From: Chitinophagales bacterium
Lineage (GTDB): Bacteria; Bacteroidota; Bacteroidia; Chitinophagales; JADJOU01
Direction of reading: 5' to 3'
NCBI GenBank assembly: GCA_016787225.1
Contig: JAEUUY010000021.1
Span: 1-64,000, forward strand
DNA: 64,000 nt
Below, piece after piece: positions 32,907 to 42,216 of this stretch. Numbering within the stretch: the stretch's first letter is position 1; every line of letters starts with the position of its first letter. The translations under genes and the position numbers were made by a program. The notes under the pieces are model-generated. The model saw only the letters and a list, made by a program, of their open reading frames with translations, had not been told where the DNA came from and did not search any database.

Positions 32907-33419
32907 ATGAAAAAAGAAAAAAAACAATCGTTCACAAATAGGTTTGAAATTAAAGCATTGATAGCAGTATATGTCATAGCTTTAATCATTAGTGGAGCTA
33001 CGGCAATGATAGTACCTGAGGGCATCGCATGGTTAAATGAGGTAGTGCCATTATCTTGGCACACCATTCATGGTTGGATTCATCATGTACATTTACAAAT
33101 TAAAGCTTCACCCCAATTTCTCCTATATGGATATGACTGGCTTGCCTTTGCTCATTATGTCATAGCCCTCAGCTTCTATGGTGTGTGGGTAGATCCTGTG
33201 AAGAATATATGGGTTATCGAATGGGCGATGCTTGTGAGTTTATTAATTTTTCCTTTAGCCTTCACTATGGGTGCCATACGCGGTATTCCTTTTTGGTGGC
33301 AATTGATAGATTGTAGTTTCGGCGTAGTGAGCATGATACCGCTTATCATGATTCACCGCAGAATTGTCTTGCTAGAACAAGAAGAGCAAGAAGAAGCAAG
33401 AATTCTCAAATTTTTCTAA
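32907..33419 (+). CDS. Membrane protein of unknown function
   Basis: A 170-residue protein with about four membrane helices and a lysine-rich start. A loop after helix one has Trp-His-Thr-Ile-His-Gly-Trp-Ile-His-His, rich in His and Trp, and a later segment reads Ile-Arg-Gly-Ile-Pro-Phe-Trp-Trp-Gln-Leu. The acidic tail is Glu-Gln-Glu-Glu-Gln-Glu-Glu. It resembles small membrane proteins widespread in Bacteroidota, but I cannot name the family. It is followed 19 bases later by the large membrane protein gene. Confidence 0.75.
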   Translation: MKKEKKQSFTNRFEIKALIAVYVIALIISGATAMIVPEGIAWLNEVVPLSWHTIHGWIHHVHLQIKASPQFLLYGYDWLAFAHYVIALSFYGVWVDPVKNIWVIEWAMLVSLLIFPLAFTMGAIRGIPFWWQLIDCSFGVVSMIPLIMIHRRIVLLEQEEQEEARILKFF

Positions 33420-33438
33420 CCCAATAAATTTATAAACA

Positions 33439-34977
33439 ATGTACAACACTATTTCTATGCCAGAAGAAGAAAACAATGTAAAACAGAATTATGCAGATGA
33501 TATCATCGTAGTATCATTAGCTATTATTTACTCTTATTTATTTTACCATCAAGACTATGGCATAAATTATTTTATATTTAGTCTAGTCGTGATAGGAATA
33601 TTTCTATTCAGAGATAAGTCATTAACCAGGAATTTGAAATTTGCTACCGTTGCTCTAGGCACTGTCATTACAGGATTTACAAGTTTCTATTATGGATCAT
33701 GGTATCATGTAATGATGAATAAAGTTTCAATTATCATATTGATAAGCTTGGCAGCTTCAATCAAATCATCCTTGCTCATTGCATTCTTGAATGGTATTTA
33801 CTCCTATCTAGTTTTGCCTTTGAAAATGTTTATTTATGTAATTACATTTCAATTTTTCTCATTGAGTGGCTATGGTAAAGTTGTAAAATATATTCTACTT
33901 ACAATAATTCCAATCATTATAGCTGCTATATTTTTCGGTATATACTCTATGTCTAATCCTATCCTAGCTGATTACGTATCTCATTTTAATTTAAATTTTG
34001 TATCCGTTGGATTTGCACTTTTTCTTATGTATTCATTTTTCATAAGTATGGGTATCATAAAGCCACGTGCTATCGACAAGTTGATAATGATGGATGAAAC
34101 TATATCCGATAATCTTACAAAATCTGAAAACTATAGTCATTCATCATTTTTTGGTTTCCTTAGTATAAGGAGTGAAATCTATGTAGCTGTTGCAGTATTC
34201 CTACTTCTAAATGTAGTCATAGGTCTCAATAATAGCATTGATATTCGCTATCTATTTATAGAGCAAATACTTCCAAAAGGGCTTAGCTACACTAGCTTTT
34301 TGCATCAAAGTGTCAATGCACTTGTATTTTCTATCTTTTTAGCTATAGCGCTGATTATGTATTTTTTTAGTTCTCGCTTAAATTTTGTAGAGAATGCGAA
34401 GTACATAAAAATTGTGGCTTATATGTGGGTGGTACAAAACTTTGTACTAGCTATGTTATGTCTTTACAAAAGTATTCAATATGTCGATCAATTCGGGCTT
34501 ACCTATAAGCGGCTAGGTGTTTTTACATTTCTATTCTTAGCTGCGCTAGGTCTATGTTTAACATTCTATAAAATACATATGAACAAGACAAACTTTTTTC
34601 TTTTTCGCGAAAATACATGGATTGCTTATGTAGTTTTAGTTTTGTTAGGTTGTATTGACTGGGATTATATTATTACAGATAACAATTTGAGATATAATAA
34701 AGATAATCATATTGATTATGCTTATTTATTATCTCTAGATCATACTGGATTGCCACTATTGCAGAAACATTTCTTTAAAGATAAATTAGAGTATAATAAT
34801 TATTTAGATAGCACGCATGACGAACGAACGAGTGCTATCTATAGCTATGATTTTCATAATACCCCTAGAGAATTATTTATAAATAAAGTGAAGAAATTTG
34901 ATGGAGATATGTGGAACCAAGAGTGGCAATCTTTTTGCATAACCAAATCCAAAGTAAATAATAACTTAATGAAATAA
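33439..34977 (+). CDS. Large multi-pass membrane protein (DUF4153/DUF4173-like)
   Basis: A 512-residue protein with about a dozen hydrophobic helices and a hydrophilic C-terminal tail of about 110 residues holding Asp-Trp-Asp-Tyr-Ile-Ile-Thr-Asp-Asn-Asn-Leu. The segment Gly-Leu-Thr-Tyr-Lys-Arg-Leu-Gly-Val-Phe-Thr after a late helix matches the DUF4153/DUF4173 pattern by eye. Function is unknown. It is part of a run of membrane-protein genes on the plus strand. Confidence 0.7.
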   Translation: MYNTISMPEEENNVKQNYADDIIVVSLAIIYSYLFYHQDYGINYFIFSLVVIGIFLFRDKSLTRNLKFATVALGTVITGFTSFYYGSWYHVMMNKVSIIILISLAASIKSSLLIAFLNGIYSYLVLPLKMFIYVITFQFFSLSGYGKVVKYILLTIIPIIIAAIFFGIYSMSNPILADYVSHFNLNFVSVGFALFLMYSFFISMGIIKPRAIDKLIMMDETISDNLTKSENYSHSSFFGFLSIRSEIYVAVAVFLLLNVVIGLNNSIDIRYLFIEQILPKGLSYTSFLHQSVNALVFSIFLAIALIMYFFSSRLNFVENAKYIKIVAYMWVVQNFVLAMLCLYKSIQYVDQFGLTYKRLGVFTFLFLAALGLCLTFYKIHMNKTNFFLFRENTWIAYVVLVLLGCIDWDYIITDNNLRYNKDNHIDYAYLLSLDHTGLPLLQKHFFKDKLEYNNYLDSTHDERTSAIYSYDFHNTPRELFINKVKKFDGDMWNQEWQSFCITKSKVNNNLMK

Positions 34978-34983
34978 CTCATT

Positions 34984-35298
34984 ATGAAATATTCAATAAA
35001 TAAGTGGTATTTATATTTAGCCACGCTTTGCTTACCCTTGACTATGATCGGATTTATAATATTCAGAATTAGTATGGCTGGAAATGATTATATGCAACTT
35101 ATGTCGATACTTCTTTTAGGTTTTTCTATCATGGGTATTCTAGCACATTGTACTATTCTTTATAGTTTCCTCAAAACAAGAAATGAAAACTGTGTGCATG
35201 AGATCTTATATGCTATATTCTCTTTTATATGTATGATCCCTTTATATTTCATATCAGGATTTCTCTTTGCTGAATGCTTTCACATTCATTTAGTATGA
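34984..35298 (+). CDS. Small four-helix membrane protein, unknown
   Basis: A 104-residue protein made almost wholly of three or four hydrophobic helices with few charged residues. It starts 7 bases after the preceding gene and is probably translated with it. No family recognised. Confidence 0.65.
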   Translation: MKYSINKWYLYLATLCLPLTMIGFIIFRISMAGNDYMQLMSILLLGFSIMGILAHCTILYSFLKTRNENCVHEILYAIFSFICMIPLYFISGFLFAECFHIHLV

Positions 35299-35348
35299 AA
35301 TCAATTTAAGCATCAAGTAATTTTTTAAACTAGTAAAAATAATAACAT

Positions 35349-35975
35349 ATGAAGAATAAACTCAATCTCCTCGCCCTCTTTTGTATTTCACTCGTTCTAG
35401 CTCGTATGCTCTATGCGCAAAACATTAAACTCATATTCCTAATATGGAATCTTTTCTTGGCTTGGATTCCCTATATTACTTCTAGTAAATTGACTAGGGT
35501 CAATATTCAAGATAAATTAAAGTTTTATGGTCTAATGGCAATTTGTGTCTTATTTCTACCAAATGCTATTTACCTTGTGACAGACTTAATACACCTCAAG
35601 CCTCGCGCAATAGTGCCTTTTTGGTTTGATGTCGTCATACTATTTAGTTATAGCGTCATGGGACTCATCTATTCTACCATGAGTTTAATTCAGTTAGAGA
35701 AGATTTTATCCAAACTAGTTTCCAGTCGCTGGATACTTCCAAGCTTCATATTCCTTGCCTTCGTTTCTGGGTTTGGAGTATATATGGGACGGGAATTGCG
35801 CTGGAATAGCTGGGATGCCATTATCCATCCTATGGCTGTCATTCTAGATTGTGGACATAAACTTATCCATCCTATGAATTATCCCGCAGCTTACGGTTTT
35901 ACCTTAATCTATGGGGCTATACAGTTTTTGTTTTGGTATGTGTTTAGAAATATTTCACTACAAAAAAATAGCTAA
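35349..35975 (+). CDS. DUF1361 membrane protein
   Basis: A 208-residue protein with six or seven helices. The DUF1361 signature is clear: Phe-Leu-Pro-Asn-Ala-Ile-Tyr-Leu-Val-Thr-Asp-Leu-Ile-His-Leu, then Phe-Trp-Phe-Asp, and a later Gly-Arg-Glu-Leu-Arg-Trp-Asn-Ser-Trp-Asp. The function of the family is unknown. It ends 3 bases before a radical SAM gene and the two are probably co-translated. Confidence 0.85.
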   Translation: MKNKLNLLALFCISLVLARMLYAQNIKLIFLIWNLFLAWIPYITSSKLTRVNIQDKLKFYGLMAICVLFLPNAIYLVTDLIHLKPRAIVPFWFDVVILFSYSVMGLIYSTMSLIQLEKILSKLVSSRWILPSFIFLAFVSGFGVYMGRELRWNSWDAIIHPMAVILDCGHKLIHPMNYPAAYGFTLIYGAIQFLFWYVFRNISLQKNS

Positions 35976-35977
35976 AA

Positions 35978-37405
35978 ATGAAGGTAAAAATGATATTACC
36001 CGCTTTAGCGGAAGCAGAAAGTCCCTTTTGGAGACCAATTAAGTACTCACTTTTTCCTCCTCTTGGTTTAGCTACTTTAGCTGCTTATCTAAGTCCTGAT
36101 GATGAGGTTGAAATTCAAGATCAGCATGTTGAAGTATTAAATCTAAATGATCAACCAGATCTGGTCGTCATACAAGTCTATATTACCAATGCTTATCGTG
36201 CTTATAAAATAGCGGATGATTATAGAGCTAAAGGGTCTTATGTAATACTAGGCGGGCTTCATGTAACATCCCTTCCTGATGAAGCATCGCCGCATGCAGA
36301 TTCTATTTTCATAGGACCAGGGGAAGAAACCTTTCCGGAGTTTCTTCGAGATTTTAAAAACGGATGTCCTAAAAAATTATATCAATCTAAAAAAAGAACT
36401 TTAGAACATGCACCACCTATTCGTCGTGATTTAATAAAAAGAAATTTATATTTAGTCCCTAATTCTATTGTAGTGACACGGGGGTGCCCGCATCATTGCG
36501 ATTTTTGCTATAAAGATGCTTTTTTTGAAGGAGGAAAATCTTTCTATACACTACAGGTAGATAAGGCACTTGCCGAAATTGACAGATTGCCTGGTAAGCA
36601 TCTTTACTTTTTGGATGATCATTTGCTGGGAAATGGAAAATTTGCAACAGAGCTTTTTGAAGGCATGAAAGGAATGAATAGGGTATTTCAAGCTGCGGCT
36701 ACTATTGATTCTATTTTACATGGCAATTTAATAGAAAAGGCTGCCAATTCTGGGTTGCGAAGTTTGTTTGTCGGTTTTGAAACTTTTTCTCCGCAGAATT
36801 TAAAGCAAAGTAATAAAAAACAAAATATGGAAAAAGACTATGTAAAAGCTGTTAATAGGCTACATTCTCTCGGAGTGATGATTAACGGCAGCTTTGTTTT
36901 TGGTATGGATGATGATGATAAGGATGTATTTAAGCGCACGGTGGACTGGGGTGTAAAAAATGCTATTACCACATCTACCTACCATATACAAACTCCATAT
37001 CCTGGCACTAGACTATTTAAGAAAATGGAAGTGGAAAGTCGCATTCTAACTAGGAATTGGGATTTATATGATACGCGTCATGTAGTATATAAGACAAATT
37101 TCTTAACAGCAGAGGAATTAAAAAATGGGTATGATTGGGCATATAACGAATTTTATTCTTGGGAGAATATTTTGAAGGCTAGTTTGCATCATGATTCTGT
37201 CAAGCATAAATTGAAACATTTATTTTATAGTGGAGGTTGGAAAAAGTTTGAGCCATTATGGAATATAATTATCAAGACTCAAAGCTTAAATAATATGCTA
37301 CCATTACTTGAATCTATCTTGTCTAAAGTGAAAACGCAAAGTAAGTATCAAGAAAACGCGGACACTAATGAAATACTAAATAACCCATCAATCCAATTAT
37401 CATGA
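35978..37405 (+). CDS. B12-binding-domain radical SAM protein
   Basis: A 475-residue enzyme. The N-terminal ~135 residues form a cobalamin-binding-like Rossmann domain (Pro-Pro-Leu-Gly-Leu-Ala-Thr-Leu-Ala-Ala, Gly-Gly-Leu-His-Val-Thr, Gly-Pro-Gly-Glu-Glu-Thr-Phe). The radical SAM core has the [4Fe-4S] cysteines in Gly-Cys-Pro-His-His-Cys-Asp-Phe-Cys. The C-terminal ~100 residues are less conserved. Members modify lipids, cofactors or antibiotics, often by methylation. The substrate is unknown, but all its neighbours encode membrane proteins, which suggests lipid or membrane-pigment chemistry. It overlaps the next gene by 4 bases. Confidence 0.88.
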   Translation: MKVKMILPALAEAESPFWRPIKYSLFPPLGLATLAAYLSPDDEVEIQDQHVEVLNLNDQPDLVVIQVYITNAYRAYKIADDYRAKGSYVILGGLHVTSLPDEASPHADSIFIGPGEETFPEFLRDFKNGCPKKLYQSKKRTLEHAPPIRRDLIKRNLYLVPNSIVVTRGCPHHCDFCYKDAFFEGGKSFYTLQVDKALAEIDRLPGKHLYFLDDHLLGNGKFATELFEGMKGMNRVFQAAATIDSILHGNLIEKAANSGLRSLFVGFETFSPQNLKQSNKKQNMEKDYVKAVNRLHSLGVMINGSFVFGMDDDDKDVFKRTVDWGVKNAITTSTYHIQTPYPGTRLFKKMEVESRILTRNWDLYDTRHVVYKTNFLTAEELKNGYDWAYNEFYSWENILKASLHHDSVKHKLKHLFYSGGWKKFEPLWNIIIKTQSLNNMLPLLESILSKVKTQSKYQENADTNEILNNPSIQLS

Positions 37406-38088
37406 AAAAATCCCTTCACCTCATCGTTTTCTTTATCTCTATGGCTATGCTCGAATCAGCTGTTGTTATTTATCTTCGAGAGCTATTATACCCTGATGGC
37501 TTTCATTTTCCATTAGTAGGTATGAAGCCTATTGTCATTGCTACAGAGCTAGCTAGAGAAGCCGCTACTATTATTATGCTATGGACGGTAGGTTATATCG
37601 CAGGGCGTAATTTTTCTACACGCTTTGCATGGTTTCTTATTGGCTTTGGTATCTGGGATATCTTCTATTATATATTTCTTTATGTCTTTATCCAATGGCC
37701 GGCCAGTTTATTTGAATGGGATATTCTCTTTCTTATTCCATTACCATGGTATGGCCCAGTCATAGCGCCTTGTATTATTTCGATATTAATGATTATACTT
37801 GGTTGGTTTCTTTTATATCGAGATGATAGCAATGAAATTATTCAAGGTAAGTTAGTTTCTAGTATTCTGATGGGACTAGGCTGCGTGGTTGTCTTATGGA
37901 CATTCATGGGAGACTTTGTGAGGATGCTTCCTCGAAGTAGTAACAAACCATTTGACATTCTAGTTATCGAGCATTCGCAAGACTTTATCCCTTTGGATTA
38001 TTCCTATATGGACTTTGCTATAGGGGTTGTTTTGATAATTTGCGGAATGGTGTTTATGTTAGGCAATAGGAGGTTTTACAAAGATTAG
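37402..38088 (+). CDS. Membrane protein downstream of radical SAM gene
   Basis: A 228-residue protein with about six helices. It has Thr-Glu-Leu-Ala-Arg-Glu-Ala-Ala-Thr in an early loop, Phe-Gly-Ile-Trp-Asp-Ile-Phe-Tyr-Tyr, and Leu-Pro-Trp-Tyr-Gly-Pro-Val. The start codon overlaps the radical SAM stop by 4 bases, so the two are translationally coupled. Function not recognised. Confidence 0.8.
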   Translation: MKKSLHLIVFFISMAMLESAVVIYLRELLYPDGFHFPLVGMKPIVIATELAREAATIIMLWTVGYIAGRNFSTRFAWFLIGFGIWDIFYYIFLYVFIQWPASLFEWDILFLIPLPWYGPVIAPCIISILMIILGWFLLYRDDSNEIIQGKLVSSILMGLGCVVVLWTFMGDFVRMLPRSSNKPFDILVIEHSQDFIPLDYSYMDFAIGVVLIICGMVFMLGNRRFYKD

Positions 38089-38137
38089 ACTTTAAGATTC
38101 GTTAAATTTCTTCCTTAACGTGTATAATATAGCAAAG

Positions 38138-38716
38138 TTAATCCAAAATTACTCCTAACTCCCCCCACACTCTACTAGTTGGCAACCCCATGACATTATA
38201 ATAGCAGCCAACTATTTTTTCAATACCTATCATGCCTATAAATTCTTGTATGCCATAAGAGCCTGCCTTATCAAGAGGTTGGTAGTTTTCGAGATAGAAA
38301 TCAATATCTCCTTCATTCAACTTTCCAAAATGGACATCTGTTTTTTCTTCTATTTCCCTACATTCATTGTTATCATAGATAGCGATACCTGTATGCACTT
38401 GGTGAACTTTCCCTGAGAGAAATTGTAGCATTAATTTAGCTTCCATTATATCATGCGGTTTCCCTAGCACCTTGCCTTCACATAGAACTATGGTATCGGC
38501 TGTGATGAGAATATGTTCCTTGAGATTTACTTTAGATTTTAAATCATCGCCTTTTAATTTCGCAAGATAAATAGGGATTTTCTCCAGAGCAATATCGTTT
38601 GGATATATCTCTTCAATATCCGATTTGATTACTTCTATTTCTCCATGCCATATAGCAGCCAATAGTTCTTTTCTGCGAGGAGACCCCGAACCTAATATGA
38701 TTTTCTTATGTCTCAA
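38138..38716 (-). CDS. maf: Maf-family nucleoside triphosphate pyrophosphatase
   Basis: A 192-residue cytoplasmic enzyme that hydrolyses non-canonical or modified nucleoside triphosphates, or dTTP/UTP, to the monophosphate. It begins with the family Leu-Gly-Ser-Gly-Ser-Pro-Arg-Arg-Lys-Glu-Leu, and has Thr-Ala-Asp-Thr-Ile-Val and Lys-Pro-His-Asp before a final Lys-Ala-Gly-Ser-Tyr-Gly-Ile-Gln-Glu. It lies 12 bases downstream of pyrC on the same strand. Confidence 0.93.
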   Translation of the reverse strand: MRHKKIILGSGSPRRKELLAAIWHGEIEVIKSDIEEIYPNDIALEKIPIYLAKLKGDDLKSKVNLKEHILITADTIVLCEGKVLGKPHDIMEAKLMLQFLSGKVHQVHTGIAIYDNNECREIEEKTDVHFGKLNEGDIDFYLENYQPLDKAGSYGIQEFIGMIGIEKIVGCYYNVMGLPTSRVWGELGVILD

Positions 38717-38728
38717 TTCAATAATTAA

Positions 38729-40048
38729 TTATCTGTTAAATTCCAACCGCTTTCCTCTTATGTCATTTTGTATTTCTCCAAATTTTTGCATCAAGATGCC
38801 ATTCACAAACGTATAATCAATACTATTTGAAAAACTATAACCTTCGAAGGGACTCCAGCCACATTTATAAGCAATATTATCCTTAGTTACGGTATAGTTC
38901 TTGTTTGGGTTCACCAATACTAAATCCGCAAAATAGCCTTCTCGAATATAACCTCTATCCTTTATGTCAAAGAGTTCAGCTACTTTATGACTCATCTTAT
39001 CTACCATCATTTCGATACTCATTTTACCATGACCTACTTGTTCTAGCATCATGAGGAGAGTATGCTGAATGAGAGGAACACCCGATGGACAGTTGGGATA
39101 GACTCCAGATTTCTCTTCCCACGTGTGAGGTGCATGATCAGTTGCTATGACATCGATATTGCCATTAATCAATCCATTCCAGACTTCTTCTCGGTCTTCG
39201 GCTGATTTGATAGCAGGATTGCACACGATTTGATTCCCATATTTTTCATAATCACTATCCGAAAACCATAAATGATGTACACAAGCCTCAGCGGTTATCC
39301 TTTTGTCCTTCATTGGTATTTTTTCAAAAAGCTCCACCTCTTCCTTGGTGGAAATATGCAGAATATGTAATCTGGAATTATACCTTTTCGCAAGTTCTAT
39401 CGCCTTTTTAGAAGAGGCTATACATGCCTCTCTATCCCGAATTATGGGATGAAAAGCTGCATGATGCTCGTTCTTATATTTTTCTTTATTAGCTACCACC
39501 ATGGCTTCATCTTCACAATGTGTGGCAATAATAGTCGGCGAAAATTCAAAAATATCAGAGAGTGCTTTTTCATCATCTACGAGCATGTTGCCTGTAGAGC
39601 TACCCATAAAAATCTTGACTCCGCAGGCATCCAATGGATTCAATCGCTTTATATCTTCAATATTATCATTACTTGCTCCGAAGAAGAAGGAATGATTCGC
39701 ATAAGAGGTTTTAGAAGCTATAGCGAATTTTTCTTCTAATTTTTCCTTAGTCAAGGTAGCAGGATTAGTATTGGGCATTTCCATATAAGAGGTTACACCA
39801 CCTAGCACTGCTGCTCTCGATTCTGTTTCTATATTAGCCTTATGCGTCAATCCTGGTTCACGGAAATGCACTTGATCATCTATAACACCGGGCAATAATA
39901 ATAATCCTTCGGCATTGACTTCTGTTGCGGTATAGGGTATAGTTATATGGCTATCAATTTTTTCAATACGTCCGTTTTTGATAACTATATCGCCTTGTGT
40001 TTTTTTGTATTCATTTACTAGAGTTACATTTCTGAGAATATAGTTCAT
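38729..40048 (-). CDS. pyrC: Dihydroorotase (Bacteroidota type)
   Basis: A 439-residue amidohydrolase of pyrimidine synthesis (carbamoyl-aspartate to dihydroorotate). Motifs: Asp-Asp-Gln-Val-His-Phe-Arg-Glu-Pro-Gly-Leu-Thr-His-Lys, Glu-Met-Pro-Asn-Thr-Asn-Pro, His-Cys-Glu-Asp-Glu, His-Ile-Ser-Thr, and the catalytic Asp in Ala-Thr-Asp-His-Ala-Pro-His. The first position of the usual metal-binding His-x-His is Gln here. I recall this Asp-Asp-Gln-Val-His form as normal in Bacteroidota dihydroorotases, so I do not read it as loss of function. Confidence 0.92.
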   Translation of the reverse strand: MNYILRNVTLVNEYKKTQGDIVIKNGRIEKIDSHITIPYTATEVNAEGLLLLPGVIDDQVHFREPGLTHKANIETESRAAVLGGVTSYMEMPNTNPATLTKEKLEEKFAIASKTSYANHSFFFGASNDNIEDIKRLNPLDACGVKIFMGSSTGNMLVDDEKALSDIFEFSPTIIATHCEDEAMVVANKEKYKNEHHAAFHPIIRDREACIASSKKAIELAKRYNSRLHILHISTKEEVELFEKIPMKDKRITAEACVHHLWFSDSDYEKYGNQIVCNPAIKSAEDREEVWNGLINGNIDVIATDHAPHTWEEKSGVYPNCPSGVPLIQHTLLMMLEQVGHGKMSIEMMVDKMSHKVAELFDIKDRGYIREGYFADLVLVNPNKNYTVTKDNIAYKCGWSPFEGYSFSNSIDYTFVNGILMQKFGEIQNDIRGKRLEFNR

Positions 40049-40130
40049 AAAGTGATTATTTTCTTTTTTGTAAAAATATAGAAATTTCTTGCAACAAAAT
40101 TGGATACTTTTTAAAAAGTGTTTTCCGTTA

Positions 40131-40138
40131 TAAGTTTG
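40131..40138 (+). promoter_or_regulatory. -7 element for tonB
   Basis: TAagTTTG, 18 bases before the ATG at 40157. It falls inside a longer in-frame extension beginning with GTG at 40118 and so supports the later start. Confidence 0.55.
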
Positions 40139-40156
40139 AATTTAAATCCATATAAT

Positions 40157-40972
40157 ATGACCACAACCATGCAAATTGCGCAATACGGGAGTCTAGATGA
40201 TCTCCTATTCAGAGGTAAAAATAAAAATTATGGAGCTTATGAGCTTCGTCAAGCTTATGAGCATAGACTAAGGAGGGCATTGATTTTGTTTTTTGGTTCG
40301 GTGTTAAGTATTATAATAATAGCACAGTCCTATGAAAGATGGATAGGCAATTATATTATAGTAAATACGGATCCGCCAATCGATGGTAGAATTTATGATC
40401 CTACCGAAATGACAAACGTAGTGATAGATAAACCCAAAATAGACCTACCTCAAGCCCAGCAAGATATTTCTACGATTATGAATGTAGCTCCTACCATAGT
40501 CGATAATCCTCCAGCAACGGATGATAAAACAATGAAAGATATAATAGATAGCGACTTACAGTCTGATGTTACTGATCATACTGGAAGTGTTATAGGACAA
40601 CCCAGCCCTGACCCTGTCGTAGCAGGTTCTAATCTTGGAACAAGTGACTTTGATCCAAATACGATTTATGATATTGTAACTGATGATCCAGAATTTCCAG
40701 GAGATTTAGGTAAATATATGGGTAGCCGCTGCGAATTCCCTGCATTTGAGAAAGACTTAGGTATCACTTCTGGCAAGGTTGTAGTAGGATTTGTGGTGAA
40801 CGAAGATGGGAGCATATCAAATATTCATTTGAAAGTTAAGGATAGAGAATCTTTTAATCAACAAGTCTTGAAGGCTATCAATGCAATGCCTAGATGGAAA
40901 GCAGGTAGCAATAATGGGCATAAAGTAAAAGTGAATGTAGAACTCCCTGTGAATTTTACCATCCCAGATTAA
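40157..40972 (+). CDS. tonB: Energy transducer TonB-family protein
   Basis: A 271-residue inner-membrane protein that passes proton-motive energy to outer-membrane receptors. The N-terminus is the Bacteroidota form (Leu-Phe-Arg-Gly-Lys-Asn-Lys-Asn-Tyr-Gly-Ala-Tyr-Glu-Leu-Arg), then one helix (about residues 39-56), a periplasmic linker rich in Asp, Pro and Thr, and a C-terminal TonB domain with Gly-Lys-Val-Val-Val-Gly-Phe-Val-Val-Asn-Glu-Asp-Gly-Ser and Pro-Arg-Trp-Lys-Ala-Gly. I use ATG 40157 because of the -7 element upstream. ExbB/ExbD genes are not adjacent. Confidence 0.9.
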   Translation: MTTTMQIAQYGSLDDLLFRGKNKNYGAYELRQAYEHRLRRALILFFGSVLSIIIIAQSYERWIGNYIIVNTDPPIDGRIYDPTEMTNVVIDKPKIDLPQAQQDISTIMNVAPTIVDNPPATDDKTMKDIIDSDLQSDVTDHTGSVIGQPSPDPVVAGSNLGTSDFDPNTIYDIVTDDPEFPGDLGKYMGSRCEFPAFEKDLGITSGKVVVGFVVNEDGSISNIHLKVKDRESFNQQVLKAINAMPRWKAGSNNGHKVKVNVELPVNFTIPD

Positions 40973-41000
40973 TTTTTTCTAGGTTTTATGTTTTAGGTTG

Positions 41001-41034
41001 TGGGAAGGAGTTGAAAGGCTTCTTCCCATTTTTT
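41001..41034 (+). terminator. Terminator of tonB
   Basis: TGGGAAG (41001-41007) pairs with CTTCCCA (41022-41028) and six T follow, 29 bases after the tonB stop. Confidence 0.75.
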
Positions 41035-41055
41035 ACTTATAAAAAAATAGACCTA

Positions 41056-41085
41056 CTTGGTAATAGTCATAACCTTTTTACCGAG
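41056..41085 (-). terminator. Terminator of holA (possibly bidirectional)
   Basis: CTTGGTAA (41056-41063) and TTACCGAG (41078-41085) form an 8-bp stem with one G-U. On the minus strand a T-rich tract (41041-41047) lies 8 bases beyond it, fitting termination of holA and upstream genes. Confidence 0.6.
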
Positions 41086-41132
41086 TTTTAACCTGTGATT
41101 GTGTTTTATAAACCAATTGGGAATAAAAACAA

Positions 41133-42149
41133 CTAACTAATTATCTTCAGCACCATTTCAAATAAAATTTCCCTGTAAGTCAAGGTAGATCCAGTCATAC
41201 CCTTTCTGCGCATATCATATTCCGCAAGGGTAGTCAATGCATTTTCAAGCTGAGCTATAGTATATTTACCTGCAAATTTTTGTTGCTTATCTAATTGCCA
41301 TATTGCATTCGAAGATATACCAATTTCTGCTGCCAAATCCTGCACACTCATTTTTACTCGCTGGCTAAGTTTGATCTGATATAGTGTTTTGAAAAATGGA
41401 AAAAGAATTCCAACGAGCAGTTCAAAAGGCCATGTCTTTTCATTCTTGACATAATAGTCTAATATCTTGAAAACATTTTTAGCATTTTTTTCGCCAACAG
41501 CGGTGGTGAAATCATAAATGGCATAGTCTTTCATAATGCCAAAACTCTGCTGAATATCCTGGGATGTTATTGGTTTTTCAGGATTATGGGAGATGATAAG
41601 TTTCTGAACTTCATTATGAATACGTTCGAGATTAGTACCAGAGTATTCTATTATAGTCTGCACAGCATCTGCCTGAATAGTATAACCAGCAGCTTTAAAT
41701 TCGCTCTGTATCCACTTAGGCATATCTTTTTCTTTCAACAGCTCCGATTTGAAAACCGTGGCTTGTTTGGTAGGCATTTTTTTGTCAAGCGTTTTCGTAT
41801 TTTTAAATACTAAAACTAGTATGGTCGATTCGATGGGTTTTTCTAGATATTTATATAATATATCCATTTTCTTAGCACAATCTTGTGCCTCGCGCACCAC
41901 CACGAGCTGTCGTGGATTGGCTGTAAATGACATGGGAGTGGTCATGCAGAGGTCTCGCAATGAACCCATCTGCACATCGCGACCATAGAAAATGTTTTGG
42001 CAAAAGCTCCGCTCACTTTCTTCAAGCGCATTTTCAATGAGTAATTCAGCTAAGTAATCGATAAAAAAAGGCTCTTCCCCATAAAATATATAGGTGCCTT
42101 TAATTTCTTTTTTCTTAAAACTTTTAACTAAATCTTCGAGTGCTGCCAT
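41133..42149 (-). CDS. holA: DNA polymerase III subunit delta
   Basis: A 338-residue clamp-loader subunit that opens the beta clamp. N-terminus Lys-Gly-Thr-Tyr-Ile-Phe-Tyr-Gly-Glu-Glu-Pro-Phe is the family signature, followed by Leu-Val-Val-Val-Arg-Glu-Ala-Gln, an AAA-like domain without a P-loop, and a C-terminal helical collar with Thr-Tyr-Arg-Glu-Ile-Leu-Phe. Length matches delta subunits of the phylum. It stands alone with a 67-base gap to aroK. Confidence 0.92.
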   Translation of the reverse strand: MAALEDLVKSFKKKEIKGTYIFYGEEPFFIDYLAELLIENALEESERSFCQNIFYGRDVQMGSLRDLCMTTPMSFTANPRQLVVVREAQDCAKKMDILYKYLEKPIESTILVLVFKNTKTLDKKMPTKQATVFKSELLKEKDMPKWIQSEFKAAGYTIQADAVQTIIEYSGTNLERIHNEVQKLIISHNPEKPITSQDIQQSFGIMKDYAIYDFTTAVGEKNAKNVFKILDYYVKNEKTWPFELLVGILFPFFKTLYQIKLSQRVKMSVQDLAAEIGISSNAIWQLDKQQKFAGKYTIAQLENALTTLAEYDMRRKGMTGSTLTYREILFEMVLKIIS

Positions 42150-42216
42150 TGATGAAGCAAATTTAGGATGAAAGAATGTTTTGTTGTTAAAACAATTTTA
42201 TGAGTTATTGAAAACA

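Noticed and set aside
38729-40048. Loss of dihydroorotase activity from Gln in the His-x-His motif
   Set aside because: The Asp-Asp-Gln-Val-His form is, as I recall, the usual one in Bacteroidota dihydroorotases. All other motifs are intact.
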